DNA from: JBCBSP01 sp039819095
GTDB lineage: Bacteria > Pseudomonadota > Alphaproteobacteria > Caulobacterales > Maricaulaceae
DNA: 64,000 bases
Assembly (NCBI GenBank): GCA_039819095.1
Contig: JBCBSP010000001.1
Location: forward strand, 186,001 to 250,000
Reading direction: 5' to 3'
Shown here: piece by piece, positions 8,956 through 17,714 of the stretch
Layout of the letters: every line of letters starts with the position of its first letter
Position numbering within the stretch: position 1 is the stretch's first letter
The notes under the pieces: generated by a model
The model's database searches: none
What the model saw: only the letters and a program-made list of their open reading frames with translations
Told to the model about the DNA's origin: nothing
Made by a program: the position numbers and the translations under genes

Positions 8956-10206
8956 TCAGGAAGGCCGGCTCACCACGAACTGGCCGACATTGATCCGCTC
9001 AGTGCGGAAGCCGGCCTCGCAATAGGCCAGGTAGAAAGTCCACATACGCTTGAAACGCTCGTCAAAACCCATCGGGCGGATCTCATCCCAGGCGTCATTG
9101 AAGCGGATCATCCAGGCCGCAAGCGTATCGGCGTAGTCGCGCGCGAACCGCTCCACACCCTCGAATTTGAGTTGAGCTTTCTCGAACTGGTCTTCCAGAC
9201 GCGGCACGCTGGGCAGCACGCCGCCGGGGAAGATATAGCGCTGAATGAAGTCGGCGCGCCCGCGATAGGTCTCGAACAGATCGTCGCGAATGGTGATTAT
9301 CTGCAGACCAGCCTTGCCGCCAGGCCTCATCACGTCGCGGACCTTTGAAAAGAAACTCGGCCAGTATTCCTCGCCGACCGCCTCGAACATCTCGATGGAA
9401 GCGACCTTGTCGTAGACGCCGGTTTCGTCGCGATAATCCTGCAGCTTGATGTCGACCTTGTCCGACAGCTGCAGCCGCTGCATGCGTTCCATCGCATACT
9501 CGCGCTGGGACGGTGACAAGGTCAGGCAGGTGACCTCAGCCCCGACCTCGCGCGCGGCGTATTCAGCAAAGCCGCCCCAGCCGCAGCCAATCTCCAGCAC
9601 GCTTTCACCGGCTTTCAGGTCGATGGAACGGGCGAGGGCGGCGTATTTCTCACGCTGGGCGTCCTCAAGCGACTGTTCAGTGCTGGCGTATCGCGCCGAG
9701 GAGTAGGTCATCGAAGGGTCCAGCCAGAGCTCATAGAAATCATTGCCGAGATCGTAGTGAGCCTGGATATTGCGCTTCGCTCCGCTGCGCGTGTTGGCGT
9801 TGAGCCGGTGGCGGAACCAGTTGATCAGCCGGGTGATTGGACCGCCGGCGACGATGACATTGTCCATCCCGTCAAGATTGGCCGAGAAAACCTCCAGAAC
9901 GCCGGCCAGATCGGGCGAGCTCCAGTCCCCATCCATATAGCTCTCGGCGAAGCCGACATCTCCGCCGGCGACCACTTTGCGGACAATGGCGAAGTTGGAG
10001 ACTTCAATCACCGCCTCGCGGCCAGGCGTCTCGCCTTCAAAGCGCAGGGAGCGGGCATCGGGCAGCACCACGGTCAGCGCGCCGCTTTTCAGCTTCAAAA
10101 GCAGCTTCAGGCCGAATTTGAAGACATTGGGCACGCCGCGCAGACGCGCGACGGCCTCAGCGGTCATCGGTGTTGTGGAAAGCGAGGGGGCGGCCGCGTC
10201 AGTCAT
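8956..10206 (-). CDS. Cyclopropane-fatty-acid-synthase-like SAM methyltransferase
   Basis: 416 residues from the chosen ATG at 10206; an in-frame ATG at 10167 is an alternative. The N-terminal about 110 residues are the usual Cfa accessory domain. Then come NIQAHYDLGNDFYELWLD (substrate lid), VLEIGCGWGGFAEYAA (SAM loop) and SIEMFEAVGEEYW (catalytic region). Cfa enzymes methylate double bonds of membrane phospholipid acyl chains. In Rhodobacter a relative, UfaM, adds the methyl group during furan fatty acid synthesis under RpoE/ChrR control. This is the last gene of the operon starting at 13904, so that role is as likely as cyclopropanation. Confidence 0.85.
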   Translation of the reverse strand: MTDAAAPSLSTTPMTAEAVARLRGVPNVFKFGLKLLLKLKSGALTVVLPDARSLRFEGETPGREAVIEVSNFAIVRKVVAGGDVGFAESYMDGDWSSPDLAGVLEVFSANLDGMDNVIVAGGPITRLINWFRHRLNANTRSGAKRNIQAHYDLGNDFYELWLDPSMTYSSARYASTEQSLEDAQREKYAALARSIDLKAGESVLEIGCGWGGFAEYAAREVGAEVTCLTLSPSQREYAMERMQRLQLSDKVDIKLQDYRDETGVYDKVASIEMFEAVGEEYWPSFFSKVRDVMRPGGKAGLQIITIRDDLFETYRGRADFIQRYIFPGGVLPSVPRLEDQFEKAQLKFEGVERFARDYADTLAAWMIRFNDAWDEIRPMGFDERFKRMWTFYLAYCEAGFRTERINVGQFVVSRPS

Positions 10207-10255
10207 GAGCGTTGGGTCGTCCGGTTTAAAAGCTGTTCCAAGTGGAAAGCATAGC

Positions 10256-11083
10256 CTATTCGGCGGGTTGGCTGAAGTCCTGCGGGCTCGGATCAACCGG
10301 GCGCGCGGCGCTGACCGGCTCTAGCGGGTCAGGCTTGGAATGATAGCGCGCGCCTTTAAGAATTAAACGCAAGGCCTGCCAATGAATGCCGAAAATCGCC
10401 TGCAAGGTGGAGAAGGGCAAGCTGGCGAACAGGCCGAGCAGGCTACGATCGGTCAGCGCCTGGCGATGCATCGACATGGTGGCCAAAAGGTCGGGACCAT
10501 CCTCGCGCTGTTTCTTTATGACCAGCGAGAAACGTTCCGAGGGCGCGCGCAGCGTGAAGTCATAGCGCCCGGCGCGGTCAAAGAAGGGCGAAACATGAAA
10601 GCGTTTCTCCGCTTCCTGGCGACAGGTCCCGCCCGGCCCGGCAATCGCTGGCCCGACATAGGCGTGTGCTTCACCAAACGTGTTGTGGACCTGATAGATC
10701 GCTCCGCGCAGGCCGCCTTCGCGCCCTTCGGCGAGATAGAGGCTGAGCGGGTTAAAGACATAACCGAGCACGCGCGGGAAACACAGCAGCCGGATTCGGG
10801 CCGCCTGAACGTCCACACCGGCCTCGGTGAAGCGTGCGCGGGCCCAGGCGGCGAGGCTGGATCCGTCGCGCGGACCATGATCGCGCTGGCGAAAGCTGAA
10901 CAGGTTGAACCGTTCAAAGGAGAACAGGCGCTGCCCCGCATCGATCTCGTCAAGGCGATCAAGGTCAATAAGGATCGATGCGATCGGGTAGCGGAACCGG
11001 TGCAGGAAGGGCGCGCGGCGTTCATGCACGGTGTGTCCGCGGTAAAGGGCGATCGCCGGGTCGCGAGCAGCGGCGAGGCTCAC
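10256..11083 (-). CDS. DUF1365 family protein
   Basis: 275 residues. LYRGHTVHERRAPFLHRFRY opens the family pattern, and RIRLLCFPRVLGYVFNPLS and IYQVHNTFGEAHAYV are its most conserved stretches. The start is GTG at 11083, overlapping the stop of the upstream flavoprotein by 4 bases (GTGA), so the two are translationally coupled. DUF1365 proteins almost always sit between a flavin amine-oxidase-like protein and a Cfa-like methyltransferase, as here. The biochemical role is not established; participation in acyl-chain modification is inferred from context. Confidence 0.85.
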   Translation of the reverse strand: MSLAAARDPAIALYRGHTVHERRAPFLHRFRYPIASILIDLDRLDEIDAGQRLFSFERFNLFSFRQRDHGPRDGSSLAAWARARFTEAGVDVQAARIRLLCFPRVLGYVFNPLSLYLAEGREGGLRGAIYQVHNTFGEAHAYVGPAIAGPGGTCRQEAEKRFHVSPFFDRAGRYDFTLRAPSERFSLVIKKQREDGPDLLATMSMHRQALTDRSLLGLFASLPFSTLQAIFGIHWQALRLILKGARYHSKPDPLEPVSAARPVDPSPQDFSQPAE

Positions 11084-12441
11084 TCCGCAGCAACATGAAT
11101 GGCGTCGGTGGACAAAACACGCTCACCCCAGGCGCCGCCGCTGATATCGCCATCCTGGAAGTCCCAGCCAATACGCCCGCCAAGGCGCAACGCGACGCGC
11201 AGGCCCGCGCGCAATCCGTCCTCATGAAAGCCATAGCCAAGCCAGGCGCCGGCGAACCAGGTTCGGTTCACGCCCTGAACGCTGTTGAAGATGCGTTGAG
11301 CGGCCAGGCCGGCGGCGGTGAATTGAGGATGGTCATACTCAAACCGACCAAAGGTCAGCGCCGGGTCCGGTTCGCGCACCGGGTTCAGCGTCACGTAAAG
11401 CGGCTTGTCCGCATCAATGCCCTGAAGCCGGTTCATATTATAGGTTACCGCCGCGTTGGGTTCGTTCTCGTAACTCATATAGCACCAGGCCGCCTGCGCG
11501 CCCTTCGAGGCCGGCGCCAGAGCCGGGTCGCGGTGCAGCACGGCGGTGTTGGGCGCGTAGGGCAGAGCGCCAAGTAACTGAGTCTCGTTCATGTCGGCGT
11601 CTTCGAGCAAGGCCAGAGCTTCGTTGGCATGACAGGCCAGGATCACCTCATCAAAAACATGCTCCAGCCCGTTCTCGGTCCGGATGATGACATGCTCGCC
11701 GTGTCGCCGCACGCTTGTCGCCGCGCCTTCAATGACGACATTGGCTGCTTTCAGCTCGGCGGCGACCTTCGTCACATAGCTGATGCTGCCGCCTTTGACG
11801 GTTCGCCATTTAGGGCGAACCGCATTGACGAGCCGATGGTTCTTGAAAAAGCGAATGAGGGCCTCAGCCGGATAGTCCTGCATGTCAGCTTCGGTGGAAG
11901 ACCAGATCGCAGCGCCCATGGGCAGGAGGTAATTGCTGCGGAAGCGGCGGCCATAGCCGTGCTTGTCGAGATACTGCGCCAGGGTCAGCCCCTCCAGCGC
12001 TCCGCTTTCCAGATCGCGCAAGGCGCTCTTGTTGAAGCGCAGCACGTCTCTCAGCATCGACAGAAAGCTTGGACGTGTCAGATTGCGTGGTTGAGCCAGA
12101 ACGCCGCCGAGACCGTTCGACGACCACTCCACATCACCGGCGAGCGAGAAGCCGAAGCTCATATCAGTCTCGAAGCTTTCTACTCCAAGCGTTTCAAGAA
12201 ATGGCGTGAAGTTCTTGTAGTTAAGTGTGTTGTAGACAATGAATCCGGTGTCGACCGGGACTGTCTGACCGTCATAGTCGATCTCGACGGTATTGGCATG
12301 ACCGCCGAGGCGCGGCTCTTTCTCGAACACTGTGACATCATGCACGTCTTTCAGCGCCCAGGCCGCGCCCAAGCCTGAAATGCCCGCGCCGACAACCGCG
12401 ATGCGGCTGCGACGAGTGAGGACCGGATTAATGAAGGTCAT
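11080..12441 (-). CDS. FAD/NAD(P)-binding amine-oxidase-like flavoprotein
   Basis: 453 residues. The Rossmann motif VVGAGISGLGAAWAL near residue 15 and FEKEPRLGGHANTV near residue 40 bind FAD. WFAGAWLGYGFHEDGL at the C-terminus is the second FAD contact of this oxidase/desaturase family. It overlaps the photolyase before it and the DUF1365 gene after it by 4 bases each. In the Rhodobacter RpoE regulon a flavoprotein works with a Cfa-like methylase and a further protein in making methylated furan fatty acids. Whether this is the equivalent desaturase is an inference from operon content. Confidence 0.82.
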   Translation of the reverse strand: MTFINPVLTRRSRIAVVGAGISGLGAAWALKDVHDVTVFEKEPRLGGHANTVEIDYDGQTVPVDTGFIVYNTLNYKNFTPFLETLGVESFETDMSFGFSLAGDVEWSSNGLGGVLAQPRNLTRPSFLSMLRDVLRFNKSALRDLESGALEGLTLAQYLDKHGYGRRFRSNYLLPMGAAIWSSTEADMQDYPAEALIRFFKNHRLVNAVRPKWRTVKGGSISYVTKVAAELKAANVVIEGAATSVRRHGEHVIIRTENGLEHVFDEVILACHANEALALLEDADMNETQLLGALPYAPNTAVLHRDPALAPASKGAQAAWCYMSYENEPNAAVTYNMNRLQGIDADKPLYVTLNPVREPDPALTFGRFEYDHPQFTAAGLAAQRIFNSVQGVNRTWFAGAWLGYGFHEDGLRAGLRVALRLGGRIGWDFQDGDISGGAWGERVLSTDAIHVAAE

Positions 12442-13904
12442 GCAGCGTCCTTGGTTTGAGCAAAGGCGGCCAGGGCGCGCTTGCGCGTCTCGCCTAAATC
12501 GACAATCGGTTCAGGATAGGTTTCGCCAAGGCGAATTCCGGCGTATTCAAGCTCGAGCCGGCTGGCCGTCCACGGCTTATGAATCAATGCGTTGGGCAGC
12601 GCGTCAAGCTCCGGGCACCAGTGGCGAACATAACGCCCGTCAGGATCGAACCGCTCACCCTGTGAAACCGGGTTGAAGATGCGGAAATAGGGCGCGGCAT
12701 CCGCGCCCGATCCGCCAATCCACTGCCAGCCGGCGGCGTTATTGGCCAGATCCGCATCCACCAACGTATCCCAGAACCAGGTTTCGCCGCGACGCCATGA
12801 AATCAGAAGATTTTTCACCAGGAAGGAGCCTGCGATCATGCGGACACGATTATGCATCCAGCCGGTCGCCCAGAGCTCGCGCATCCCCGCATCGACGATC
12901 GGAATACCGGTGCGCCCGCGGGTCCAGGCTTGAAAGCCAGCTTCGTCATCGCGCCAGGGGAATCGATCGAACTTCTCCTGAAAGTTTTCTTCAGGGAGGC
13001 TCGGGAAATAGTGGAGGAGGTGATGGGCGAATTCGCGCCAGCCCAGCTCGGCCCTGAATTTGTCCGCATCGACGCCTTCAGCGCATGCGTTCTTCAGCGC
13101 CATCCAGACCTGGCGGGGGCTGACCTCGCCATAGTGAAGATGCGGCGATAAACGCGATGTGCCTGGCTCGCCGGGAATATCACGCCGCTCGCTGTAGCCC
13201 CTGATACCGCCCTTGACGAACACAGCGAGCCGATCCGCGGCCCCGGCCTCACCCGGAGACCAGACTTCACCGAAGCCAGCCGCCCAATCCGGATCGCTCG
13301 GGTTGAGTTTCCAGTCATCAAGACTGTCGCTTGTCAGCTCACCGACATAGGTCGTGATGGAGGCGGGTGGGTCCAGCAGCTCGAAGTCAGCGTCCTTATC
13401 GCTGGCAGCGCGCCAATAGGGGGTGAATACTTTATAAGGCCCGCCCGACTTGCTCTCGACCGTCCAGGGTTCGCGCAGAAGCGCGCCATTGTAAGAACGC
13501 GCCTGGATGCCCATTTCTGACAGACAGGTCTTGAGCGCGCCGTCGCGCTCGCGGGCCCACGGTTCATAAAGTCGGTTCCACACGACGGTATCGGCGCCGG
13601 TCTTATCAATGAGGTCCCTCAGTATGCGTTCCGGATCGCCCTCGCGAAGCGTGAGCCGGACGCCGCAAGCCGCCAGGCTTTCTCCGAGCGCGGCGAGGCT
13701 GTGATGAAGCCACCAGCGCGAGGCTCCGCCCATCGTCCATTCGCCGGCATTCGCATCATCAAGAATGTACGCGGCGATGACAGGTTTGCCCGTCGCAATC
13801 GCTGCGCTCAGCGCCGGGTTGTCGGCGAGACGCAGGTCCTGGCGGAACCAGACGATGACCGGACGGGAGACTTTAGGGTTCGGCAAGCAGAGGCTCGATG
13901 GCAA
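12438..13904 (-). CDS. phrB: Class I deoxyribodipyrimidine photolyase
   Basis: 488 residues. IVWFRQDLRLADNPAL opens the antenna-binding domain. TGIPIVDAGMREL, GWMHNRVRMI and NNAAGWQWIGGSGADAAP are FAD and DNA contacts of class I CPD photolyases, which split cyclobutane pyrimidine dimers with blue light. The frame opens with TTG at 13904, and no in-frame ATG or GTG lies between the predicted transcript start and the first conserved motif. It is first in a four-gene operon with the flavoprotein, DUF1365 and Cfa-like genes, preceded by an ECF11-like promoter. With the gene at 6607 the cell has two different photolyases under apparently common control. Confidence 0.93.
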   Translation of the reverse strand: MPSSLCLPNPKVSRPVIVWFRQDLRLADNPALSAAIATGKPVIAAYILDDANAGEWTMGGASRWWLHHSLAALGESLAACGVRLTLREGDPERILRDLIDKTGADTVVWNRLYEPWARERDGALKTCLSEMGIQARSYNGALLREPWTVESKSGGPYKVFTPYWRAASDKDADFELLDPPASITTYVGELTSDSLDDWKLNPSDPDWAAGFGEVWSPGEAGAADRLAVFVKGGIRGYSERRDIPGEPGTSRLSPHLHYGEVSPRQVWMALKNACAEGVDADKFRAELGWREFAHHLLHYFPSLPEENFQEKFDRFPWRDDEAGFQAWTRGRTGIPIVDAGMRELWATGWMHNRVRMIAGSFLVKNLLISWRRGETWFWDTLVDADLANNAAGWQWIGGSGADAAPYFRIFNPVSQGERFDPDGRYVRHWCPELDALPNALIHKPWTASRLELEYAGIRLGETYPEPIVDLGETRKRALAAFAQTKDAA

Positions 13905-13934
13905 TAAGGTGACGCAAACAGGTTCGTGGGGTAG

Positions 13935-13960
13935 TACGCACGCTGAGCCGTTGCGGATCG
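13935..13960 (-). promoter_or_regulatory. ECF11-like promoter of the photolyase operon
   Basis: Read on the minus strand, CGATCC (13960-13955) and CGTA (13938-13935) are separated by exactly 16 bases. This is one base off the TGATCC-N16-CGTA pattern at 5185-5211. The predicted transcript start is about 25 bases upstream of the TTG at 13904. Same spacing and elements at the heads of two convergent operons with stress-repair content support a common sigma factor, encoded outside the window. Confidence 0.65.
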
Positions 13961-13980
13961 GCAGCGGATGAAATTATCTG

Positions 13981-14023
13981 AACCGGCCAGGTCCTGAAGC
14001 AGGATCAGGAGGGCGGCCCGGTT
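13981..14023. other. Stem-loop in the kdsA leader
   Basis: An outer stem AACCGGCC (13981-13988) can pair with GGCCCGGTT (14015-14023) with one bulged base. Inside it, TCCTG and CAGGA (13992-14004) form a tight hairpin with a 3-base loop. It lies 32 bases before the kdsA start, with no T-run, so it is not a standard terminator. Its function is unknown. Confidence 0.35.
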
Positions 14024-14055
14024 GGCGCGGACATTGCGCAGAGAGGACGGAAAGA

Positions 14056-14925
14056 ATGACCGGTGAAAACCAACCGAACCATGTCGTGCGCATCGAGCGC
14101 CCGGGCGGTGATGCGCTGGAAGTGAGCAATTCCAGGCCGCTGACCTTCATCGCCGGCCCCTGCGCGCTGGAAAGCCGCCAGCATGCGCTGGAAGTCTCTG
14201 CCCAGCTGAAGGAAATCGCCGACCGGCTGGGCTGCGGGCTGATCTACAAGACCAGCTTTGACAAGGCCAATCGCACCAGCCTGTCCAGCGCCAGAGGCAT
14301 TGGTCTGGAGGCGGCGCTTCCGATCTTCGCTGAAATCCGCGAAACCACCGGCCTGCCCGTTCTGACCGATATTCATACCGCCGAGCAGTGCGCGCTGGCG
14401 GCGCAGGCGGTCGATGTATTGCAGATCCCGGCCTTCCTGTGTCGTCAGACCGACCTGCTTGTCGCTGCTGCCCAGACCGGAAAGGTGGTGAACGTGAAGA
14501 AGGGGCAGTTCCTGGCGCCCTGGGACATGAAGAATGTGATCGCCAAGGTCGTCGGCGCCGGCAACCCGAACGTCTTCGCCTGCGAACGCGGAGCCAGCTT
14601 TGGCTACAATACGCTGGTATCGGACATGCGCGCGCTTCCAGTGCTGGCCGATATCGGCTGCCCGGTCGTGTTTGACGCCACCCATTCGGTCCAGCAGCCC
14701 GGCGGTCAGGGCGGCACCTCCGGCGGTCAACGCGAATTCGTGCCGACGCTGGCGCGAGCGGCGGTGTCGATCGGCGTGGCTGCAGTGTTCATGGAAACCC
14801 ATCCTGACCCGGACAAGGCGCCGTCGGACGGGCCGAACATGATCCCGCTCAATCAGTTTGAAGCGCTGGCGGCGGACCTGATGGCGTTTGACCAACTGTC
14901 CAAGTCACGCTCCTCAGCGGCCTGA
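14056..14925 (+). CDS. kdsA: 3-deoxy-8-phosphooctulonate synthase (KDO-8-P synthase)
   Basis: 289 residues. The DAHP/KDO8P synthase barrel is clear: FIAGPCALES, IYKTSFDKANRTS, TDIHTAEQ, VLQIPAFLCRQTDLL, GQFLAPWDMKNV, ERGASFGYN and FDATHSVQQPGG. It condenses arabinose-5-phosphate with phosphoenolpyruvate to KDO-8-phosphate for the LPS inner core, in the cytoplasm. The Cys in FIAGPCA and the context of ETHPDPDKAPSDGPN determine metal dependence in the family; I do not assign it here. hldE follows after 23 bases, giving a two-gene LPS-core precursor operon. Confidence 0.95.
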   Translation: MTGENQPNHVVRIERPGGDALEVSNSRPLTFIAGPCALESRQHALEVSAQLKEIADRLGCGLIYKTSFDKANRTSLSSARGIGLEAALPIFAEIRETTGLPVLTDIHTAEQCALAAQAVDVLQIPAFLCRQTDLLVAAAQTGKVVNVKKGQFLAPWDMKNVIAKVVGAGNPNVFACERGASFGYNTLVSDMRALPVLADIGCPVVFDATHSVQQPGGQGGTSGGQREFVPTLARAAVSIGVAAVFMETHPDPDKAPSDGPNMIPLNQFEALAADLMAFDQLSKSRSSAA

Positions 14926-14948
14926 TCGGCGTTCGGACGGGCTGACCC

Positions 14949-16421
14949 ATGGATCGAGACAAAACCGCCAGCCTTCTCGCGCGGATCGCCGGGCGCCGCG
15001 CCCTGTGCGTGGGCGACGTGATTTTCGACGAGTTCGTGTACGGCGAGACGCGGCGCATCTCGCGCGAGGCGCCCGTTCCGGTGCTTTCGGAATCGCGTCG
15101 GGCGACCATGCTCGGCGGTGCGGGTAATCTGGCGCGCAATATCGTCACGCTGGGCGGCCAGGCGAAAATCATCAGCGTCTGCGGCGATGATGAGCGCGGT
15201 CTGGCGATCCGGGCCCTGCTTAAAAACGATCTGGGAGACGCCTCGGGTCTGATTGACGAGGCCGGGCGCGCCACGCCGGGCAAGACCCGTTATGTATCCA
15301 ATGGCCAGCAGGTCCTCTGCGTGGACAAGGATCCGAACCGGCCGATCAGCGACGAGACCACCGACCGTCTGCGCCAGCTCGCCGACCGGCTCATCGCTGA
15401 CAGCGATGTGGTTGTGATCTCCGACTACGGACGCGGCATGGTAACGCCCGGCCTGTCCAAGGCGGTGATCGAAGCGGCGCGCACAGCGGGCGTTCCGGTC
15501 TGCGTTGACCCGCGCGGGACCGATTATTCACGCTATGACGGCGCCGACCTGATCAAGCCGAACGCGGCGGAGCTGGCTGAGGAAGCGGGCATCGAAGTCA
15601 ATGACGATGCATCTGCTGAAGCCGCTCTGAGCACGGTGCTCGGCGCTCTGAAGACCACGTCCGCGCTGATCGCGACACGCGGCGGGCGCGGCATGAGCCT
15701 TTTAAAGCGAGGCGGTGCGGTGACGCATCACCGCGCCCGGCCCCGCTCGGTGTTTGATGTGTCCGGGGCCGGCGATACCGCTTTGGCTGCGCTTTCGCTT
15801 TGCATGGCGGGCGGCATCGATCTGGAAGACGCGATCGGTCTGGCGGATCTGGCGGCCGGGGCGGCGGTCGGCAAGGCGGGCACGGCCTGCGTCAATCCCG
15901 ATGAGGTTCTGGCCGAGGCGGTCGGCGGGTCAGCGGCGCCGGGCTGGCGCGTGCCGGCGCGCTCTGATGCGGCTGAGCTGGCGCAGGGCTGGCGCGCAGA
16001 GGGCCTGCGTGTGGGCTTCACCAATGGGTGTTTCGACATTCTCCACCCGGGTCATTTGTCGGTTCTGCGCTTCGCGAAAGCCGCCTGTGATCGGTTGATT
16101 GTCGGGCTGAACAGCGACGCATCGGTCCGGCGTTTAAAGGGCGCTGAACGCCCCATCAACAACGCTGAAGATCGCGCCTTGATGCTGGCCTCATTGGAGA
16201 GCGTGGATCGGGTCGTGGTCTTTGAGGAAGACACGCCCGAAGCGCTGATCCAGGCCATCCGGCCGGACGTTCTGATCAAGGGCGCGGATTATCAGGCGGA
16301 CGATCTGCCTGGCGCGGCCTTCATCAAATCCTATGGCGGGGAGGTGCGTCTGGCCCCGCTGGAAGCCGGGCGCTCGACAACCGCTCTGGTCGAGCGTTTG
16401 AAATCCGGGGCAGCGGACTAA
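14949..16421 (+). CDS. hldE: Bifunctional heptose-7-phosphate kinase / heptose-1-phosphate adenylyltransferase
   Basis: 490 residues in two domains. Residues about 1-320 are a PfkB/ribokinase-type kinase (MLGGAGNLARNI; DVSGAGDTALAALSL holds the catalytic Asp). Residues about 350-490 are a nucleotidyltransferase (GFTNGCFDILHPGHLSVL with the HxGH motif). Together they phosphorylate D-glycero-D-manno-heptose-7-P at C1 and, after a phosphatase step, transfer AMP to make ADP-heptose for the LPS inner core. It directly follows kdsA. Its stop overlaps the end of the convergent DUF3089 gene by 4 bases. Confidence 0.95.
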   Translation: MDRDKTASLLARIAGRRALCVGDVIFDEFVYGETRRISREAPVPVLSESRRATMLGGAGNLARNIVTLGGQAKIISVCGDDERGLAIRALLKNDLGDASGLIDEAGRATPGKTRYVSNGQQVLCVDKDPNRPISDETTDRLRQLADRLIADSDVVVISDYGRGMVTPGLSKAVIEAARTAGVPVCVDPRGTDYSRYDGADLIKPNAAELAEEAGIEVNDDASAEAALSTVLGALKTTSALIATRGGRGMSLLKRGGAVTHHRARPRSVFDVSGAGDTALAALSLCMAGGIDLEDAIGLADLAAGAAVGKAGTACVNPDEVLAEAVGGSAAPGWRVPARSDAAELAQGWRAEGLRVGFTNGCFDILHPGHLSVLRFAKAACDRLIVGLNSDASVRRLKGAERPINNAEDRALMLASLESVDRVVVFEEDTPEALIQAIRPDVLIKGADYQADDLPGAAFIKSYGGEVRLAPLEAGRSTTALVERLKSGAAD

Positions 16422-17623
16422 TCGATCGGGCGGACCGGAGCGACCTCGACCTCTTCAGGCGGCGCCAGATCCGGGGCCCAGCGACGTTCTTCAGCCAGGA
16501 TTTCAGCCAGTGCGGTCTGGCGGCGCTGGGCATCGGCCTGAAGATCAAAATAGAACAGGTTGAACGGCGCGATCCGGCGGTCCTCGCCCAACCGTCCAGG
16601 GCGGCGAAGCACCGCTGACCGCGGCTCTTCAATCATCAGAACCCCGTTCTGGCATTGCGCGCCGGTCTGGGCGCTGAGCGGTGAGGGCGCATCGCCCGGC
16701 GCCAGCGCCTCGGCCGCCGCGCCGCCGCGATGCAGGCGCGCCGGCGCATAATCTTCCGCCGTTGTCCACAAAAGCGGGTTCACGCAGACCAGGCCCCGCC
16801 CGGCGACATAGCCAAGCTCGCCTCGCGGCGTCCAGGCCATGGACCGTTCGGTCAGGGTCTCGATCCGTTTGCGCTCCCGGCTGCTCGCCGAATTGTAGGA
16901 AATCACGCACCGAACCGCGTCAGCGTTGTTGCACGGCTGCAGCCCGGACAGCGCGTTTTCAAACAGATCAAGCGGCGTGGGCGCTTCAAGCAGATAGGCG
17001 GCGACAAGACGGGCCCGAAGCCCCTCGTCGGGCGCCAGCTGGGTCATCAACAGACCGAGGCCGTGCAGGGCGCCTTGCCCGACACCGACAATCAGGAAGG
17101 GACGCTCTTCACCGATGGACTGAGCGAAGACCGAAAAGGCGCGCTCGACATCCTTATACGCGAACATGCGGGCGCGAAGCGCGTCCTCGCGATTATTCAT
17201 GAAGGCGTAGAGCCCGGCCTGACGATAGTGCGGTGCGGCCAGGCTGGCCTCTGCTGCGAACGGTTCGGCGTAGTTCGGCAGGATCAGGTTTTGAAGCTCT
17301 TCAGCCTCCTGCGCCCGATCGAAGGGCGCATTCCAGTGCTCGCCGCCGTCATATGTGGTGGGGTGAATGAAGAAGACCGCCGGCGCGTCGGGATCGTCCG
17401 GGTCAATCGGGTCCAGCCGGGCCCAGGCGCTCGCTTCAGCGTAATCCGGTGCTGGCGGCGCGGTATAGGTCTGATAGGGGATGCGCGGGTCGAGCGCGGT
17501 CTGGTAGATCTGGTCGCGCATCATGATCGCAGCAGTGATGACCAGACCAAGGAATATCGTCAGCCCCGCCAGCAGAAGCAGGATCAGCGGTCGGCGTAAC
17601 ATCGAGGTTGGTTCAGCGCTCAT
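16418..17623 (-). CDS. DUF3089 alpha/beta-hydrolase-like membrane-anchored protein, apparently without its nucleophile
   Basis: 401 residues. A membrane anchor lies at about residues 12-33. The DUF3089 pattern follows: DAPAVFFIHPTTYDGGEHWN, then LAAPHYRQAGLYAF and AYKDVERAFSVF. The family normally has a G-H-S-Q-G nucleophile elbow. Here the same place reads G180-V-G-Q-G184, so the catalytic Ser is Gly. The remaining fold appears intact, which suggests a non-hydrolytic role or a very diverged enzyme. It faces hldE and does not look co-transcribed with its neighbours. Confidence 0.75.
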   Translation of the reverse strand: MSAEPTSMLRRPLILLLLAGLTIFLGLVITAAIMMRDQIYQTALDPRIPYQTYTAPPAPDYAEASAWARLDPIDPDDPDAPAVFFIHPTTYDGGEHWNAPFDRAQEAEELQNLILPNYAEPFAAEASLAAPHYRQAGLYAFMNNREDALRARMFAYKDVERAFSVFAQSIGEERPFLIVGVGQGALHGLGLLMTQLAPDEGLRARLVAAYLLEAPTPLDLFENALSGLQPCNNADAVRCVISYNSASSRERKRIETLTERSMAWTPRGELGYVAGRGLVCVNPLLWTTAEDYAPARLHRGGAAAEALAPGDAPSPLSAQTGAQCQNGVLMIEEPRSAVLRRPGRLGEDRRIAPFNLFYFDLQADAQRRQTALAEILAEERRWAPDLAPPEEVEVAPVRPID

Positions 17624-17714
17624 GGCATTCGTGGTAATGCGAGGGCAGGCCTTGGCGCAAGCCTTGCCGATTCCCGTGTGATGAATGTGTCACCGCCCGA
17701 GTGGAGGCGATAGC

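Noticed and set aside
13985..14010. A second TGATCC on the minus strand upstream of the photolyase operon
   Set aside because: At 16 bases it is followed by CGGT rather than CGTA; the site at 13935-13960 is a better match and closer to the gene.
14005..14895. 296-codon open frame on the minus strand opposite kdsA
   Set aside because: Antisense shadow of kdsA without a family pattern.
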